A DNA stretch of 64,000 nt from Methylocystaceae bacterium (GCA_013373205.1 JABXIG010000003.1:1281853-1345852); one strand, 5' to 3'; shown: positions 34,746 through 44,136, counted from the stretch's first letter. The notes: generated by a model from the letters alone, not told the origin. Made by a program: numbers and translations.

Positions 34746-36749
34746 CTATTCAGCTGCTGCTTTCATAGCCGCTTTAAAAGACATTATAAAATCAGTCCCT
34801 TTATCAGGTTGGCTAACGCAGCGGATTGCACCGTTCAGCTTATGGGTAATGAGATTATACACAATGTGCATCCCCAAACCGCTTCCACCTGAATTTCTTT
34901 TGGTCGTGTAAAAGGGTTCGAAAATTTTACGCACGGTCATTTCATCCATGCCAACGCCGTTATCCCTATAAAGCAAGTGAACAAGCACGCCATCGAAATC
35001 AGCCTCCATTGTAATTTCACCTTCCTTCTCAGGAAAAGCATGGATGATGCTGTTCATAATCAAATTGGTTATGACCTGAGAAATTGCACCCGGATATGTA
35101 TCTAAATTAATATTGTCGGGAATATTGCTGACAATTTTGATATTTGTTTTTTTGGTTTTGGGATGCAGACTCGTTAGGATTTCACCGACATAACTTTGAA
35201 GGTTAATTCTGCGTTGTTCTTCACTATTCTGATCGACAGCCACTTGCTTGAAGCTTCGAATAAGCTCTGCAGCACGGGATAAATTGATATTCAGAATTTT
35301 ATCTGTCTCAGAACATTGCGCGAGAAAATTATCCAGATCAGATTTTTTAAGACTCTGTGAGGACATTTTATCCAAAAGATGGTCACGACATTCCGATTGA
35401 TGGGTCGCTGCCGTAATACAGACACCTAAAGGCGTATTTACTTCATGTGCAACACCCCCGACCAAAGAACCCAAAGAAGACATTTTCTCTGCTTCAACCA
35501 ATTCATTTTGGGTCATTTGCAATGTTTTAATCGTGTCTTCAAGCTTTTTATTTGAAGAATTTAATTTATTCGTTCTTTCTTCAACAAGGTCTTCCAGTTT
35601 TGTCTGAAGAAGCCTTTCTTCTGAGACATCCTGTACAGATTGAATTGCCCCAATCACCTCCCCATCACCATTTCGAATGGGGGCCGCATAAAACCTGAGT
35701 GTTTTCGCGCCACTGGGAAGATGTTCAAAAAATCTTTCAGCTTGCCAAACATTCAGTTCACGGTTGGCCTTTAATTTATCAACATCATAGAGTTGCTCGA
35801 TTTCATCAAAGTCATTATCAATGATTAAATCGGCAAGCAAAGGACGTTTTCGATCATAAAAAGCCATCCATCCTTCTGTCTGGCCCAGAACCTTAAAGAC
35901 ACTCACCCCGGTTATGCGCTCAGCCGCAGAATTCCAATGCGTAATGACATGATTGTTATCCATCACAAACGTCGCGATGGGTGAACTGTTTACGATCTGG
36001 CTCACCATATCCCATTGCGCTTTGTTTTTCATGAGTTGAGCTTCGGACGCTTGCAAGGAGTTTTGAGTTTGCTCAAGCAAATCTTCTTTTAATTTTGTTT
36101 CTTTTTGAAGAGAGTCTTCCCTACGTTGTAGCTCATGGACCATGGCTCTATAGGCATTCACAAGTTTGCCCACTTCATCTCGCCCGCCACGGGGAAGATG
36201 AATATTGAAATCCCCTTTTGATATTTTTTCAGAAGTTGCGCTCAATGCCTCAATGGGGCGAATTGCAAAACGGTGGATTAAAAAGGTCGCAATCACAATG
36301 CTACCTGTAAAAAATGCAATAAAACTGAATTCGATCAAACTATATTTTGAACGTACAGCCGTTAGAATATTTTCCTGATCCAGACTGACTTTTAATATTC
36401 CGATTTGCTCTCCTACATAGGTTATCGGACTTTCAAGTATCAAACTGGTTTTGGAAACGTCACTGTTCAGAGGGAAAATTCTTATATTGTCGTCACTTAA
36501 AAGCTCTAAACCTATCCAGTCTGTCCTTCCTTTCACCTTCCCCAGTGTTGCATAGACTTTAGCCAGGTTTTTCGTCATCAAATCGGCTGAAAGACTAAGC
36601 CCGAGCATATTCAAATACTCGTGTTCAGCCTTTTTCTTCGCACTTAATTCCTCATCTATCAAGTAGGGCAAAAACAGTGTGTGAGAAAGGGTGAAAATTA
36701 AAACGACAGCGATAATAAATGGCGCAATTAATTTAATTCGAAGTCCCAT
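34746..36749 (-). CDS. Membrane sensor histidine kinase with HAMP and PAS domains
   Basis: The 667-residue kinase has two membrane segments (about 7-28 and 140-162) around a modest periplasmic domain. A HAMP linker (RPIEALSATSEKISKGDF), a coiled coil, a PAS domain (about 260-385, ATFVMDNNHVITHWNSAAER) and a second coiled coil follow. The HisKA domain has the phospho-accepting His in VAHEVNTPLG (about residue 435), and the HATPase domain has NLIMNSIIHA and GSGLGMHI. The ATG at 36749 has GGAGG upstream and lies 1 bp after the stop of the PhnD-like gene. It probably signals to the HD-GYP regulator of the same operon. Confidence 0.9.
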   Translation of the reverse strand: MGLRIKLIAPFIIAVVLIFTLSHTLFLPYLIDEELSAKKKAEHEYLNMLGLSLSADLMTKNLAKVYATLGKVKGRTDWIGLELLSDDNIRIFPLNSDVSKTSLILESPITYVGEQIGILKVSLDQENILTAVRSKYSLIEFSFIAFFTGSIVIATFLIHRFAIRPIEALSATSEKISKGDFNIHLPRGGRDEVGKLVNAYRAMVHELQRREDSLQKETKLKEDLLEQTQNSLQASEAQLMKNKAQWDMVSQIVNSSPIATFVMDNNHVITHWNSAAERITGVSVFKVLGQTEGWMAFYDRKRPLLADLIIDNDFDEIEQLYDVDKLKANRELNVWQAERFFEHLPSGAKTLRFYAAPIRNGDGEVIGAIQSVQDVSEERLLQTKLEDLVEERTNKLNSSNKKLEDTIKTLQMTQNELVEAEKMSSLGSLVGGVAHEVNTPLGVCITAATHQSECRDHLLDKMSSQSLKKSDLDNFLAQCSETDKILNINLSRAAELIRSFKQVAVDQNSEEQRRINLQSYVGEILTSLHPKTKKTNIKIVSNIPDNINLDTYPGAISQVITNLIMNSIIHAFPEKEGEITMEADFDGVLVHLLYRDNGVGMDEMTVRKIFEPFYTTKRNSGGSGLGMHIVYNLITHKLNGAIRCVSQPDKGTDFIMSFKAAMKAAAE

Positions 36750-36750
36750 A

Positions 36751-37575
36751 TTATCCCTCCACGGCAAATTCTTCCAAAGCGAAATCATGTAGAGGCAAAT
36801 AGTCTGATAAATTTGCCTTACCCACTTTTTTTATTGGCACTCGCGACAATAACAATGCACCGGATTTGCTCTCCCCCATTTTCAATAAAGCATTTGTGAT
36901 ATTGTCTTTTGTTACTTTATTAAGTGCCGGATGAATGGCAATCGGGTGAGACGCAACGGATGGTGTCTTAAACAACACACGAAGCCTCCCCTTAATATCA
37001 TCCGGTAAGGCATTGAATGTTTTTAAAACCCCACCGCCTGCCACAGCCAAACCGGTTGCGACATTTAGATAAACAGAGTCATGACTTTGAACGAAACTTG
37101 GCCTTGGATTGATGTGGTATTGGCGCTTAAATAAAGCACGGGGCAATAAAGTGGCCCCCAGTGCATTGGGGGAAGGATACGCAATTGTCTGGCCGTCTAG
37201 TTCAGATACCGTCTGAATGGAGCTTTCTTTTCTAACAACAATAATACCGGATAATTTTTTCACACTATCCTTTATCAAAGGAGCGTAACCTGCTTTCTTG
37301 TTCGCCATCAGCATATGATAGGGGTTCATGTATGCGAGGTGATATTTGCCTTCGTACAGATCCTTTTCAAAGGTCGGGATATCCTTGGCGAGTGACAGGG
37401 TGAACTTATATCCAGTCTCAGCCTCAAGCATTGCCAAAATCGGCTTCCATATTGCTGCGATCCGTCCCGGGTTAAATTGCGGTACGACACCAACTTTCAA
37501 AGTCATCTCTTCTGCTTTGACCTGCACCGTCAAAACGAAAGAGAACAATAAAGCAATAGAAAGCAATTTCGTCAT
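36751..37575 (-). CDS. PhnD-like periplasmic binding protein (sensor component)
   Basis: The 274-residue product has a signal peptide (about 1-21, ending VKA) and belongs to the phosphate/phosphonate-type binding protein family (PF12974): LKVGVVPQFNPGRIAAIWKPIL, YHLAYMNPYHMLMA and TIAYPSPNALGATLLPRALF. No permease or ATPase gene is near; it is sandwiched between a histidine kinase and a response regulator. It therefore probably presents a ligand to the kinase rather than feeding an importer. It overlaps the regulator gene by 4 bp. Confidence 0.85.
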   Translation of the reverse strand: MTKLLSIALLFSFVLTVQVKAEEMTLKVGVVPQFNPGRIAAIWKPILAMLEAETGYKFTLSLAKDIPTFEKDLYEGKYHLAYMNPYHMLMANKKAGYAPLIKDSVKKLSGIIVVRKESSIQTVSELDGQTIAYPSPNALGATLLPRALFKRQYHINPRPSFVQSHDSVYLNVATGLAVAGGGVLKTFNALPDDIKGRLRVLFKTPSVASHPIAIHPALNKVTKDNITNALLKMGESKSGALLLSRVPIKKVGKANLSDYLPLHDFALEEFAVEG

Positions 37576-39146
37576 TCAGCAACCTCGTCAACATAATCAT
37601 CTTTGTAGCGGGCGCGAATGGCGTTAATTTCATCCAGGTTTTCAAACATCAACTCAACCAGATGCGGGTCGAAATGTCTGCCACTTTGCTCTTTAAAAAA
37701 ATTGAAAACTTTTTCCAAAGGCCAGGCTTTCTTGTAGCAACGGTCACTGGCAAGCGCGTCGAACACATCCGCAATCGCCGTTATTCGGCCCTGAATAGTA
37801 ATTTCTTCACCTTTTTTTCCTAAAGGATATCCGGTTCCATCCCATTTTTCATGATGTTCTAATGAGACAATGCCACCAAGTTTCAGGATTTCACGATCAG
37901 AACTTGCGAGCATCTCATGGCCCATTTCAGCGTGACTTTGCATAATTTCCCATTCACCATCATCCAGCTTGGCTGGCTTATTCAGAACGGCGTCTGGAAT
38001 ACCAATTTTCCCAACGTCATGCATGGGAGAGGCTAATTTAAGTAATTCTGCTTCACGCGGGGAGAGCCCCACCTTAAGCGCAAGAAGTTTTGAAATTTCT
38101 GCAACACGTTTAACATGGTTACCTGTTTCTTTGGAACGGGTTTCCACGGCTTCTCCCAAGCGATAAACCAACTCGCGCTGTGTCTCTTCAATTTCATTTC
38201 TCAACTGTAAATTATCAAACGCAATCAAGGCATTTTGGCAAAAAATTTCAAGCATTTGCAATTCAAGATCATTCTTGGGGCCAATGCCAGAAAGCATTAA
38301 CAAGTTTCTTTGGTTATGCTTACCATTTAACTGCGCCATAAAATAATTATCAGTGGCTATGGACCCTATGCCACAGCCCCCTTGATTAAGGACATCTTGC
38401 CAGTCTTGTGGCAGGTTATCATCTAGGGTCTTGCCCGCGCAGTCTTTAAAAATGCCGGTTCCCGCAACAATTCTTATGCCGCTTTTATATTCATGGCTGA
38501 CAAGACTATCGATTTGACCAAAAAAGGCATCCTCGTCGGTATATAGAAGAGATGTGATCTGCTTGATAACACCTTCAGCAAACACTTCCAGCGACTCTTC
38601 GGTGAAAATCTGCTGCGAAGATTTGATGACCCTTTCGAGACCTTTGCGATTACGCTCTAAAGCAACAATATCCCTATAAGAGCGTAAACAAGAATACATC
38701 AAGGTATAAAGTTTACGTGCCGTCAACTCTGTTTTTTCTTTATAATCATTTATATCATACTGTGAAATAACATCGCGTTCCGGTGCTTGGCCAGGTTGCC
38801 CTGTCCTGAGAACAATTCTAATTTTCTGGTTCCTTAAACTTTCACGAATGTAACGCGCAAGCTCCAAGCCGGAATGATCATGTTCCATAACAACATCCAA
38901 AAGAACGACCGCAATATCGTCATGTTTTTCAAGTAATTCACGACCCTCTGCACCTGAATAAGCACTCAAAAATTCGATTTTTCGATCATTAAAGGTAAAA
39001 TCGCCCAAAACCATTTTTGTGACAGTGTGAATTTCCTGTTCGTCGTCAATAATCGCGACTTTCCAAATCCCTTTTTGATTCTTCGGTGAAACGCTATCAT
39101 CGTCTTCATCTGCAAAAATAAAATCATCATTACACAGGGCGTTCAT
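37572..39146 (-). CDS. Response regulator with DUF3369 and HD-GYP domain (c-di-GMP phosphodiesterase)
   Basis: The 524-residue product has an N-terminal receiver domain (about 28-150; phospho-accepting D84 in VLLDVVMEHDHSG), a DUF3369 domain (about 170-330) and an HD-GYP domain (about 335-510). The HD-GYP motifs are complete: HVKRVAEIS, MHDVGKIGIPD, HAEMGHEML and HHEKWDGTGYP. HD-GYP proteins degrade cyclic di-GMP, so the unit would convert a periplasmic signal into a change of c-di-GMP level. It is the first gene of the three-gene leftward operon. Confidence 0.92.
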   Translation of the reverse strand: MNALCNDDFIFADEDDDSVSPKNQKGIWKVAIIDDEQEIHTVTKMVLGDFTFNDRKIEFLSAYSGAEGRELLEKHDDIAVVLLDVVMEHDHSGLELARYIRESLRNQKIRIVLRTGQPGQAPERDVISQYDINDYKEKTELTARKLYTLMYSCLRSYRDIVALERNRKGLERVIKSSQQIFTEESLEVFAEGVIKQITSLLYTDEDAFFGQIDSLVSHEYKSGIRIVAGTGIFKDCAGKTLDDNLPQDWQDVLNQGGCGIGSIATDNYFMAQLNGKHNQRNLLMLSGIGPKNDLELQMLEIFCQNALIAFDNLQLRNEIEETQRELVYRLGEAVETRSKETGNHVKRVAEISKLLALKVGLSPREAELLKLASPMHDVGKIGIPDAVLNKPAKLDDGEWEIMQSHAEMGHEMLASSDREILKLGGIVSLEHHEKWDGTGYPLGKKGEEITIQGRITAIADVFDALASDRCYKKAWPLEKVFNFFKEQSGRHFDPHLVELMFENLDEINAIRARYKDDYVDEVAE

Positions 39147-39461
39147 AAGCTCTCTCCTGTTTTTTATCTCTGGCGGATAATTATTAGAACTATTATATAT
39201 TAGTCACTATTTAATCTAGAGTTTAGTCAGGATGAATACTTAATCCTTTTTGGTTATATCTAATTGGCTATTGAAAAGCCTTAGGGTCAGGACCTATTTT
39301 GGCCTGATTAGGAAGATGTGAGCAGGCGCGTTAAATTTTAATAGAATTCATTTTGAGCGGTAAAAGATCATCATTCTAAAACCATGATCGTAAATTGCTC
39401 ATAATTTTTCATAAGTTTGAATAAATCATTACTTATCAATACTTTATACTCATCACATTCT
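39147..39461. other. Intergenic interval upstream of the sigma-54 operon
   Basis: This AT-rich interval holds no gene I can support. It carries the promoter of the HD-GYP regulator leftward. It also contains GGTCAGGACC (39285-39294), a GGTC-N2-GACC dyad about 190 bp before the predicted start of the sigma-54 transcript, a typical distance for an activator site. Confidence 0.4.
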
Positions 39462-39477
39462 TGGCACCAAGTTTGCG
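39462..39477 (+). promoter_or_regulatory. Sigma-54 (-24/-12) promoter of the alcohol dehydrogenase operon
   Basis: TGGCACCAAGTTTGCG contains TGGCAC and TTGC with exactly 10 bp between the GG and GC dinucleotides, matching the sigma-54 consensus. The predicted transcript start is near 39488, about 30 bp before the dehydrogenase ATG. No competing sigma-70 promoter of comparable quality is seen. Confidence 0.85.
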
Positions 39478-39519
39478 CTCTATTGGGAAAATTTTTGATT
39501 TAATCTCAGGGAGCCATTG

Positions 39520-40680
39520 ATGAATAATTTTATTTTCAATACGACTAAAAGCATTATCTGTGAACCGGGTGTTTGTAAAACACTTGGTGACATCGTTAAA
39601 AAGCACATGGGCGAGCGTGTCTTTGTTGTAACGGACCCTGGTCTTGTTGACCTCGGTTTGATTGATCCCGCAATCGATAGCCTGAAAGAAGCAGGCGTTA
39701 CATTTGATATTTTTAAAGATGTCGTAGCTGATCCGCCAGCGCATGTTGTTGAAGAAGCCTGCGAAAAAGCACGTGCCTTGAACATTGATGGTGTCATTGG
39801 CTTTGGTGGCGGTTCGTCAATGGACGTTGCCAAACTGGTTGCCCTTATGGTCGGCAGTGATGAAAAACTGGATGACATCTATGGTGTCAATATGGTCAAA
39901 GGTAAACGCTTGCCCTTGATCCAGGTACCGACAACAGCAGGAACAGGGTCTGAAGTCACGCCTATCTCAATCATCACCGTAGGTGCGACTGAAAAAAAAG
40001 GTGTCGTTGCGCCAGAACTTCTTCCCGACATTGCACTTCTTGATGCTGAGCTGACTTTGGGTTTACCTGCAAAGATTACCGCTGCAACCGGCGTTGATGC
40101 CATGGTGCACGCGATTGAAGCCTATACATCAACCTCAGCCAATAACAACCCGATTTCCAAAGTCCTTGCGACACAGGCATTGCGCCTATTGGGTGAAAAC
40201 ATCATGACAGTTGTTAAAGACCCAACCAATAAAGAAGCACGCTCCCAAATGCTTCTGGGCTCCACATTAGCAGGTCAGGCTTTTGCCAACTCACCTGTGG
40301 CAGCTGTTCACGCACTGGCTTATCCGCTTGGTGGAATTTATCACATCCCGCACGGTCTTTCCAATGCGCTCGTCCTGCCCCACGTAATGGCGTTTAATGC
40401 GCCGAACTGTCAGGACGCTTATGCGGAACTCGCGCCCTTTATCTTCCCCGAGCTTCAAAACGAAACAGATAAAGCCGTAAGGGTTGATAAACTGGTTTCC
40501 ATGATTGCTCAACTTTCCAAAGATCTCGGGCTTGAAACAACGCTACGTGAAATGGACATCAAAGAAGATGCCTTGGCCACACTGGCAAGTGAAGCCATGA
40601 AACAAACGCGTCTATTGGTGAATAACCCGCGTGAAGTTGATGAAAAGGCTGCTCTCGAAATCTATAAACAAGCATTCTGA
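39520..40680 (+). CDS. Iron-containing alcohol dehydrogenase (type III)
   Basis: The 386-residue product is a group III metal-dependent alcohol dehydrogenase. It has the nucleotide-binding GFGGGSSMDVAK and the TTAGTGSEVT motif. Metal ligands lie in TGVDAMVHAIEAY (Asp and His) and HALAYPLGGIYHIPHGLSNA (two His). It oxidises an alcohol or reduces an aldehyde with NAD. A succinate-semialdehyde-type dehydrogenase in the same operon suggests 4-hydroxybutyrate as a possible substrate. The ATG at 39520 has GGGAG upstream; a TTG codon precedes it. Confidence 0.9.
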   Translation: MNNFIFNTTKSIICEPGVCKTLGDIVKKHMGERVFVVTDPGLVDLGLIDPAIDSLKEAGVTFDIFKDVVADPPAHVVEEACEKARALNIDGVIGFGGGSSMDVAKLVALMVGSDEKLDDIYGVNMVKGKRLPLIQVPTTAGTGSEVTPISIITVGATEKKGVVAPELLPDIALLDAELTLGLPAKITAATGVDAMVHAIEAYTSTSANNNPISKVLATQALRLLGENIMTVVKDPTNKEARSQMLLGSTLAGQAFANSPVAAVHALAYPLGGIYHIPHGLSNALVLPHVMAFNAPNCQDAYAELAPFIFPELQNETDKAVRVDKLVSMIAQLSKDLGLETTLREMDIKEDALATLASEAMKQTRLLVNNPREVDEKAALEIYKQAF

Positions 40681-40688
40681 GGCCTGTC

Positions 40689-41135
40689 ATGTCATCAAAA
40701 CCTATTCCCAAGGGACGCAAGGATTTTGCGTTCTTTACAACCGTTCAAACCCGCTGGATGGATAACGACGTCTATGGTCATGTCAACAATGTAAATTATT
40801 ACAGCTACTTCGATACAGTTGTGAACAAGCACCTGATCGATGAAGGCGCCTTGGACATTTACAAAAGTGACGTCATTGGGCTGGTCGTTGAAACCCAGTG
40901 CAATTATTTTGCCTCCTTTGCTTATCCCCAAACCATTGAAGCCGGATTGGCAGTCAGCAAAATTGGTTCAAGTTCCGTTCGTTACGAAATCGGGCTTTTC
41001 CATGAAGGTGAAGATAAGGCGGCTGCGCAAGGCCACTTTATTCATGTCTATGTGGATCGAGCAACCAACAAGCCAAACCCTTTGCCGGAAGCACTTAAAA
41101 AGACCGTAACAAGCTTACAAGTTTCAAACTCATAA
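40689..41135 (+). CDS. Acyl-CoA thioesterase, 4-hydroxybenzoyl-CoA thioesterase family
   Basis: The 148-residue hot-dog-fold protein shows the motif TRWMDNDVYGHVNNVNYYSYFD with the catalytic Asp in the position typical of YbgC/FadM-type thioesterases. It hydrolyses an acyl-CoA. Placed between the alcohol dehydrogenase and aldehyde dehydrogenase genes (8 and 17 bp away), it may release a free hydroxy-acid from its CoA ester before oxidation. Substrate unknown. Confidence 0.87.
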   Translation: MSSKPIPKGRKDFAFFTTVQTRWMDNDVYGHVNNVNYYSYFDTVVNKHLIDEGALDIYKSDVIGLVVETQCNYFASFAYPQTIEAGLAVSKIGSSSVRYEIGLFHEGEDKAAAQGHFIHVYVDRATNKPNPLPEALKKTVTSLQVSNS

Positions 41136-41152
41136 ATTGGAAAACAGTAAAA

Positions 41153-42619
41153 ATGGCTATTAAACTTAATAATTCTGCTCTGCTAAAGTCCCAAGCCTTT
41201 ATCGGCGGCAAATGGATGGATGCAAAAGACAGCAAAACCATCGACATTACCGACCCTGCCGATGGAAGCCTGATCACGACAGTGCCAGATATGGGCGCAG
41301 AAGAAACGCAAATCGCGATTGAAGAAGCCGATAAAGCGTTTGCTTTCTGGAAAGGACAGACAGCGAAAGAACGCGCTAATATTCTGCGTCGCTGGTATGA
41401 ACTCATCCTTGCCGCGCAAGAAGACCTTGCCCTATTAATGTCGGCTGAACAGGGCAAGCCCTTGGCCGAAGCTAAGGGTGAAGTCGTCTATGGTGCAAAC
41501 TTTATTGAATGGTTTGCTGAAGAAGCCAAACGTCTTTATGGCGACACGATTCCAGCCCATGGCACAGACAAGCGCATTGTCACCATTAAACAGCCGATTG
41601 GTGTTGTTGCTGCCATCACCCCATGGAACTTCCCCATTGCCATGATCACCCGTAAGGTTGGCCCTGCCCTTGCCGCAGGTTGCCCGGTCATTGTTAAACC
41701 TGCAGAAGATACGCCGCTGTCGGCACTTGCCTTATGTGTGCTTGCCAAAGAAGCTGGCCTGCCAGATGGGCTGCTCAATGTTGTGACCTGTTCTAAAAAC
41801 AACGCCCCTGCTGTTGGTGGGGCGATGATGGAAAGCCCGGTTGTACGCAAGGTTTCGTTTACCGGTTCCACACCTGTTGGCAAGCTTTTGATGAGACAGG
41901 CCGCTGATACCGTTAAAAAAGTTAGCCTTGAGCTTGGTGGCAACGCGCCATTCCTCGTCTTTGATGATGCCGACCTCGATGCTGCAGTTGAAGGCGCAAT
42001 TGCCTCTAAATACCGTAACACGGGACAGACTTGCGTCTGTGCGAACCGCATTCTGGTTCAGGACGGGGTTTATGATGCCTTTGTTGAAAAACTCGCAGCT
42101 AAAGTCTCCCAGTTCAAAGTCGGTCCAAGCCTAAAGGGTGATAACCAACAAGGCCCTTTAATCAACGCAGCAGCGCTTGAGAAAGTCCAGCGCCATGTGG
42201 ATGATGCTGTCTCGAAAGGGGCAAAAGTCACACTTGGTGGTAAACCCCATGCATTGGGTGGTACGTTTTACGAGCCGACCATTTTAACAGATGTGACAGC
42301 CGATATGGTCGTGACCCAAGAAGAAACCTTCGGTCCACTGGCACCGATCTACCGTTTTAAGACAGAAGAAGACGGTATTAAACTTGCAAACGATACCCCC
42401 TTTGGTCTGGCTTCTTATTTCTATAGCCGCGATATTGGTCGTTGCTGGCGTGTGGGTGAAGCACTTGAAAGCGGTATGGTTGGGGTGAACGAAGGCATCA
42501 TCTCAACCGAAGTCGCCCCGTTTGGCGGCGTCAAAGAAAGTGGTCTGGGCCGCGAAGGCTCTTTCTATGGCATAGAAGAATATGTCGAAGTCAAATATCT
42601 CTGCATGGGCGGTATTTAA
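41153..42619 (+). CDS. gabD: NAD(P)-dependent succinate-semialdehyde dehydrogenase
   Basis: The 488-residue aldehyde dehydrogenase has the catalytic Cys (RNTGQTCVCANR) and the general-base Glu (SLELGGNAPFLVF). It also has AAITPWNFPIAMITRKVGPALAAGC-type cofactor residues (read as TPWNFPIAMITRKVGPALAA) and the GabD-like end PFGGVKESGLGREGS. It oxidises succinate semialdehyde (or a similar aldehyde) to the acid. It ends the sigma-54 operon and is followed by a strong bidirectional terminator. Glutarate-semialdehyde or another substrate is possible. Confidence 0.88.
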   Translation: MAIKLNNSALLKSQAFIGGKWMDAKDSKTIDITDPADGSLITTVPDMGAEETQIAIEEADKAFAFWKGQTAKERANILRRWYELILAAQEDLALLMSAEQGKPLAEAKGEVVYGANFIEWFAEEAKRLYGDTIPAHGTDKRIVTIKQPIGVVAAITPWNFPIAMITRKVGPALAAGCPVIVKPAEDTPLSALALCVLAKEAGLPDGLLNVVTCSKNNAPAVGGAMMESPVVRKVSFTGSTPVGKLLMRQAADTVKKVSLELGGNAPFLVFDDADLDAAVEGAIASKYRNTGQTCVCANRILVQDGVYDAFVEKLAAKVSQFKVGPSLKGDNQQGPLINAAALEKVQRHVDDAVSKGAKVTLGGKPHALGGTFYEPTILTDVTADMVVTQEETFGPLAPIYRFKTEEDGIKLANDTPFGLASYFYSRDIGRCWRVGEALESGMVGVNEGIISTEVAPFGGVKESGLGREGSFYGIEEYVEVKYLCMGGI

Positions 42620-42644
42620 ACCAAACATCAGACAAAACCCGCAC

Positions 42645-42687
42645 AAAAAAAAGGGCCGCTGGTGAAAACCAGCGGCCCTTTAGTTTT
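42645..42687. terminator. Bidirectional terminator between gabD-like and liv operons
   Basis: AAGGGCCGCTGG (42651-42662) and CCAGCGGCCCTT (42669-42680) form a perfect 12-bp GC-rich stem with loop TGAAAA. Rightward it is followed by TTTAGTTTT. Leftward the complement of the A-run at 42645-42652 gives eight T residues. It serves both convergent operons. Confidence 0.9.
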
Positions 42688-42707
42688 ACGAGTTTGACAG
42701 GTCGTAT

Positions 42708-43361
42708 TTAATTTTTAGTTTCTTCGCGAACTGCGCCGCGTTCAATCAAGTAAACTTTGTCTACAAGGTCTGCTGAGTGCGTATAATCCGATTCTGACAG
42801 AAGAACGGACAACCCCTCATCTTTCAAAGTTTTGATAACCTCCAGAAGACGTCGTGACAAAGCGGGGGCCACCCCTTCAAAAGGTTCATCAAGTAACAGA
42901 ATATGCACACCCGTCATAAGGCTGCGTGCAAGAGCAACAAGTTTTTGCTGCCCCCCGGAAAGCTGCAAGGCCTTTCTGGATGCAAAACCTTCGACTTCGG
43001 GCATCAATTCATAGATCCAGGCAAGACGCGCTTGTGCTTCATGAATATCATTTGCCCAGGCCGGTATCAGAATATTTTCTTCAACCGTTAAAGACGGGAT
43101 CAAACGACGGTCTTCTGGCATGAAACCGACTTTTAACTTTGCCCGTTCGTGTGCCCCCACCTTCGTCATGTCATGATCATCAATAATAACAGAACCCGCT
43201 GTGGGTTTCAAAATACCCATGATGGTTTTGTTCAGGGTTGTTTTACCTGCCCCATTGCGGCCGATCAGGCCAATCATTTGACCTTTACCCACATTCAGGG
43301 TGACATCGCGCAAAATGGGCGTGCCCTGAATTGAAGTCGATACATTCTTCAGATCAAGCAT
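42708..43361 (-). CDS. livF: Branched-chain amino acid-type ABC transporter ATP-binding protein LivF
   Basis: The 217-residue ATPase has Walker A (GRNGAGKTT), signature LSGGQQK, Walker B (HILLLDEPFEGVAP) and the C-terminal LivF-type end. In LivF the switch position is usually a His; here the segment reads LLSESDYTHS, with no HD pair, as often seen in LivF proteins. The ATG at 43361 overlaps the livG stop by 8 bp; the longer frame upstream is inside livG. It pairs with LivG to power import. Confidence 0.9.
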   Translation of the reverse strand: MLDLKNVSTSIQGTPILRDVTLNVGKGQMIGLIGRNGAGKTTLNKTIMGILKPTAGSVIIDDHDMTKVGAHERAKLKVGFMPEDRRLIPSLTVEENILIPAWANDIHEAQARLAWIYELMPEVEGFASRKALQLSGGQQKLVALARSLMTGVHILLLDEPFEGVAPALSRRLLEVIKTLKDEGLSVLLSESDYTHSADLVDKVYLIERGAVREETKN

Positions 43362-44136
43362 TCGCTGTGCCCTCCAGTTCATCCATATCGAGGTGATGCC
43401 CGATGACAAGTGTCTGCACGTTTTCATCACGTAAAACTTCTTTTGTCGGACCATCTGCAAGGATGCGCCCATCATAGAAGGCCAAAAGGCGGGTGGAATA
43501 ACGCGCGATAACATCCATATCATGCTCAACAAACAAAACAGCCGCACCTGATTTTTTAACAGCCGCCATTACCGTGGTCATAAGATCGAATTTATCTTCG
43601 ATCGCAACCCCTGACGTCGGTTCATCCAGCAGCAAAACCTTTGGCTGACTAATCATCGCCATGGCAATATCCAGCAGTTTGCGCACACCTTGTGGCAATG
43701 TCGAAACGACTTCATCCACATATTCTAGGATCTCATAATCGTCCAACAACGCCCGCGCGTTTTGTTCGCGCTTATTCGTATGCAGGGCCGAGAAGAATGA
43801 AAGCGTCTTGCTTTCAGCCATTGCCTGCGCAATCAAGATGTTTTCAAGAACCGTCAGTTCCGGAAAAAGCTGTGCAACCTGAAAAGAACGACACATCCCT
43901 TTGCGCATAACTTCACGCGGTTTGCGCCCGATAATGTTTTTACCATCAAATAAAATATCGCCACTGGTCGGTTTCATATATCCCGTAACCATATTGATGA
44001 AGGTCGTTTTACCAGCCCCGTTAGAACCAATAACACCAACAATTTCACCAGCGTTGATCTTGACATTAATATCAGCAGCAGCCGTTACAGCACCAAAGCT
44101 TTTGGCTAGATCACGTGTTTCAAGCAAAGCGGTCAT
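43354..44136 (-). CDS. livG: Branched-chain amino acid-type ABC transporter ATP-binding protein LivG
   Basis: The 260-residue ATPase has Walker A (GSNGAGKTT), the LivG-type Q-loop region FQVAQLFPELTVLENI, a signature region altered to TLPQGVRKLLDIAMAM (LPQG in place of LSGG), Walker B (VLLLDEPTSGVA) and switch His (VEHDMDVI). The altered signature is visible in the sequence and is unusual; LivG normally has LSGG or LPYG. It overlaps livM by 4 bp. Confidence 0.9.
   Translation of the reverse strand: MTALLETRDLAKSFGAVTAAADINVKINAGEIVGVIGSNGAGKTTFINMVTGYMKPTSGDILFDGKNIIGRKPREVMRKGMCRSFQVAQLFPELTVLENILIAQAMAESKTLSFFSALHTNKREQNARALLDDYEILEYVDEVVSTLPQGVRKLLDIAMAMISQPKVLLLDEPTSGVAIEDKFDLMTTVMAAVKKSGAAVLFVEHDMDVIARYSTRLLAFYDGRILADGPTKEVLRDENVQTLVIGHHLDMDELEGTANA

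Noticed and set aside
39436-39744. Leftward open frame across the alcohol dehydrogenase start
   Set aside because: It would read through the sigma-54 promoter and the opposite strand of a clear dehydrogenase gene.
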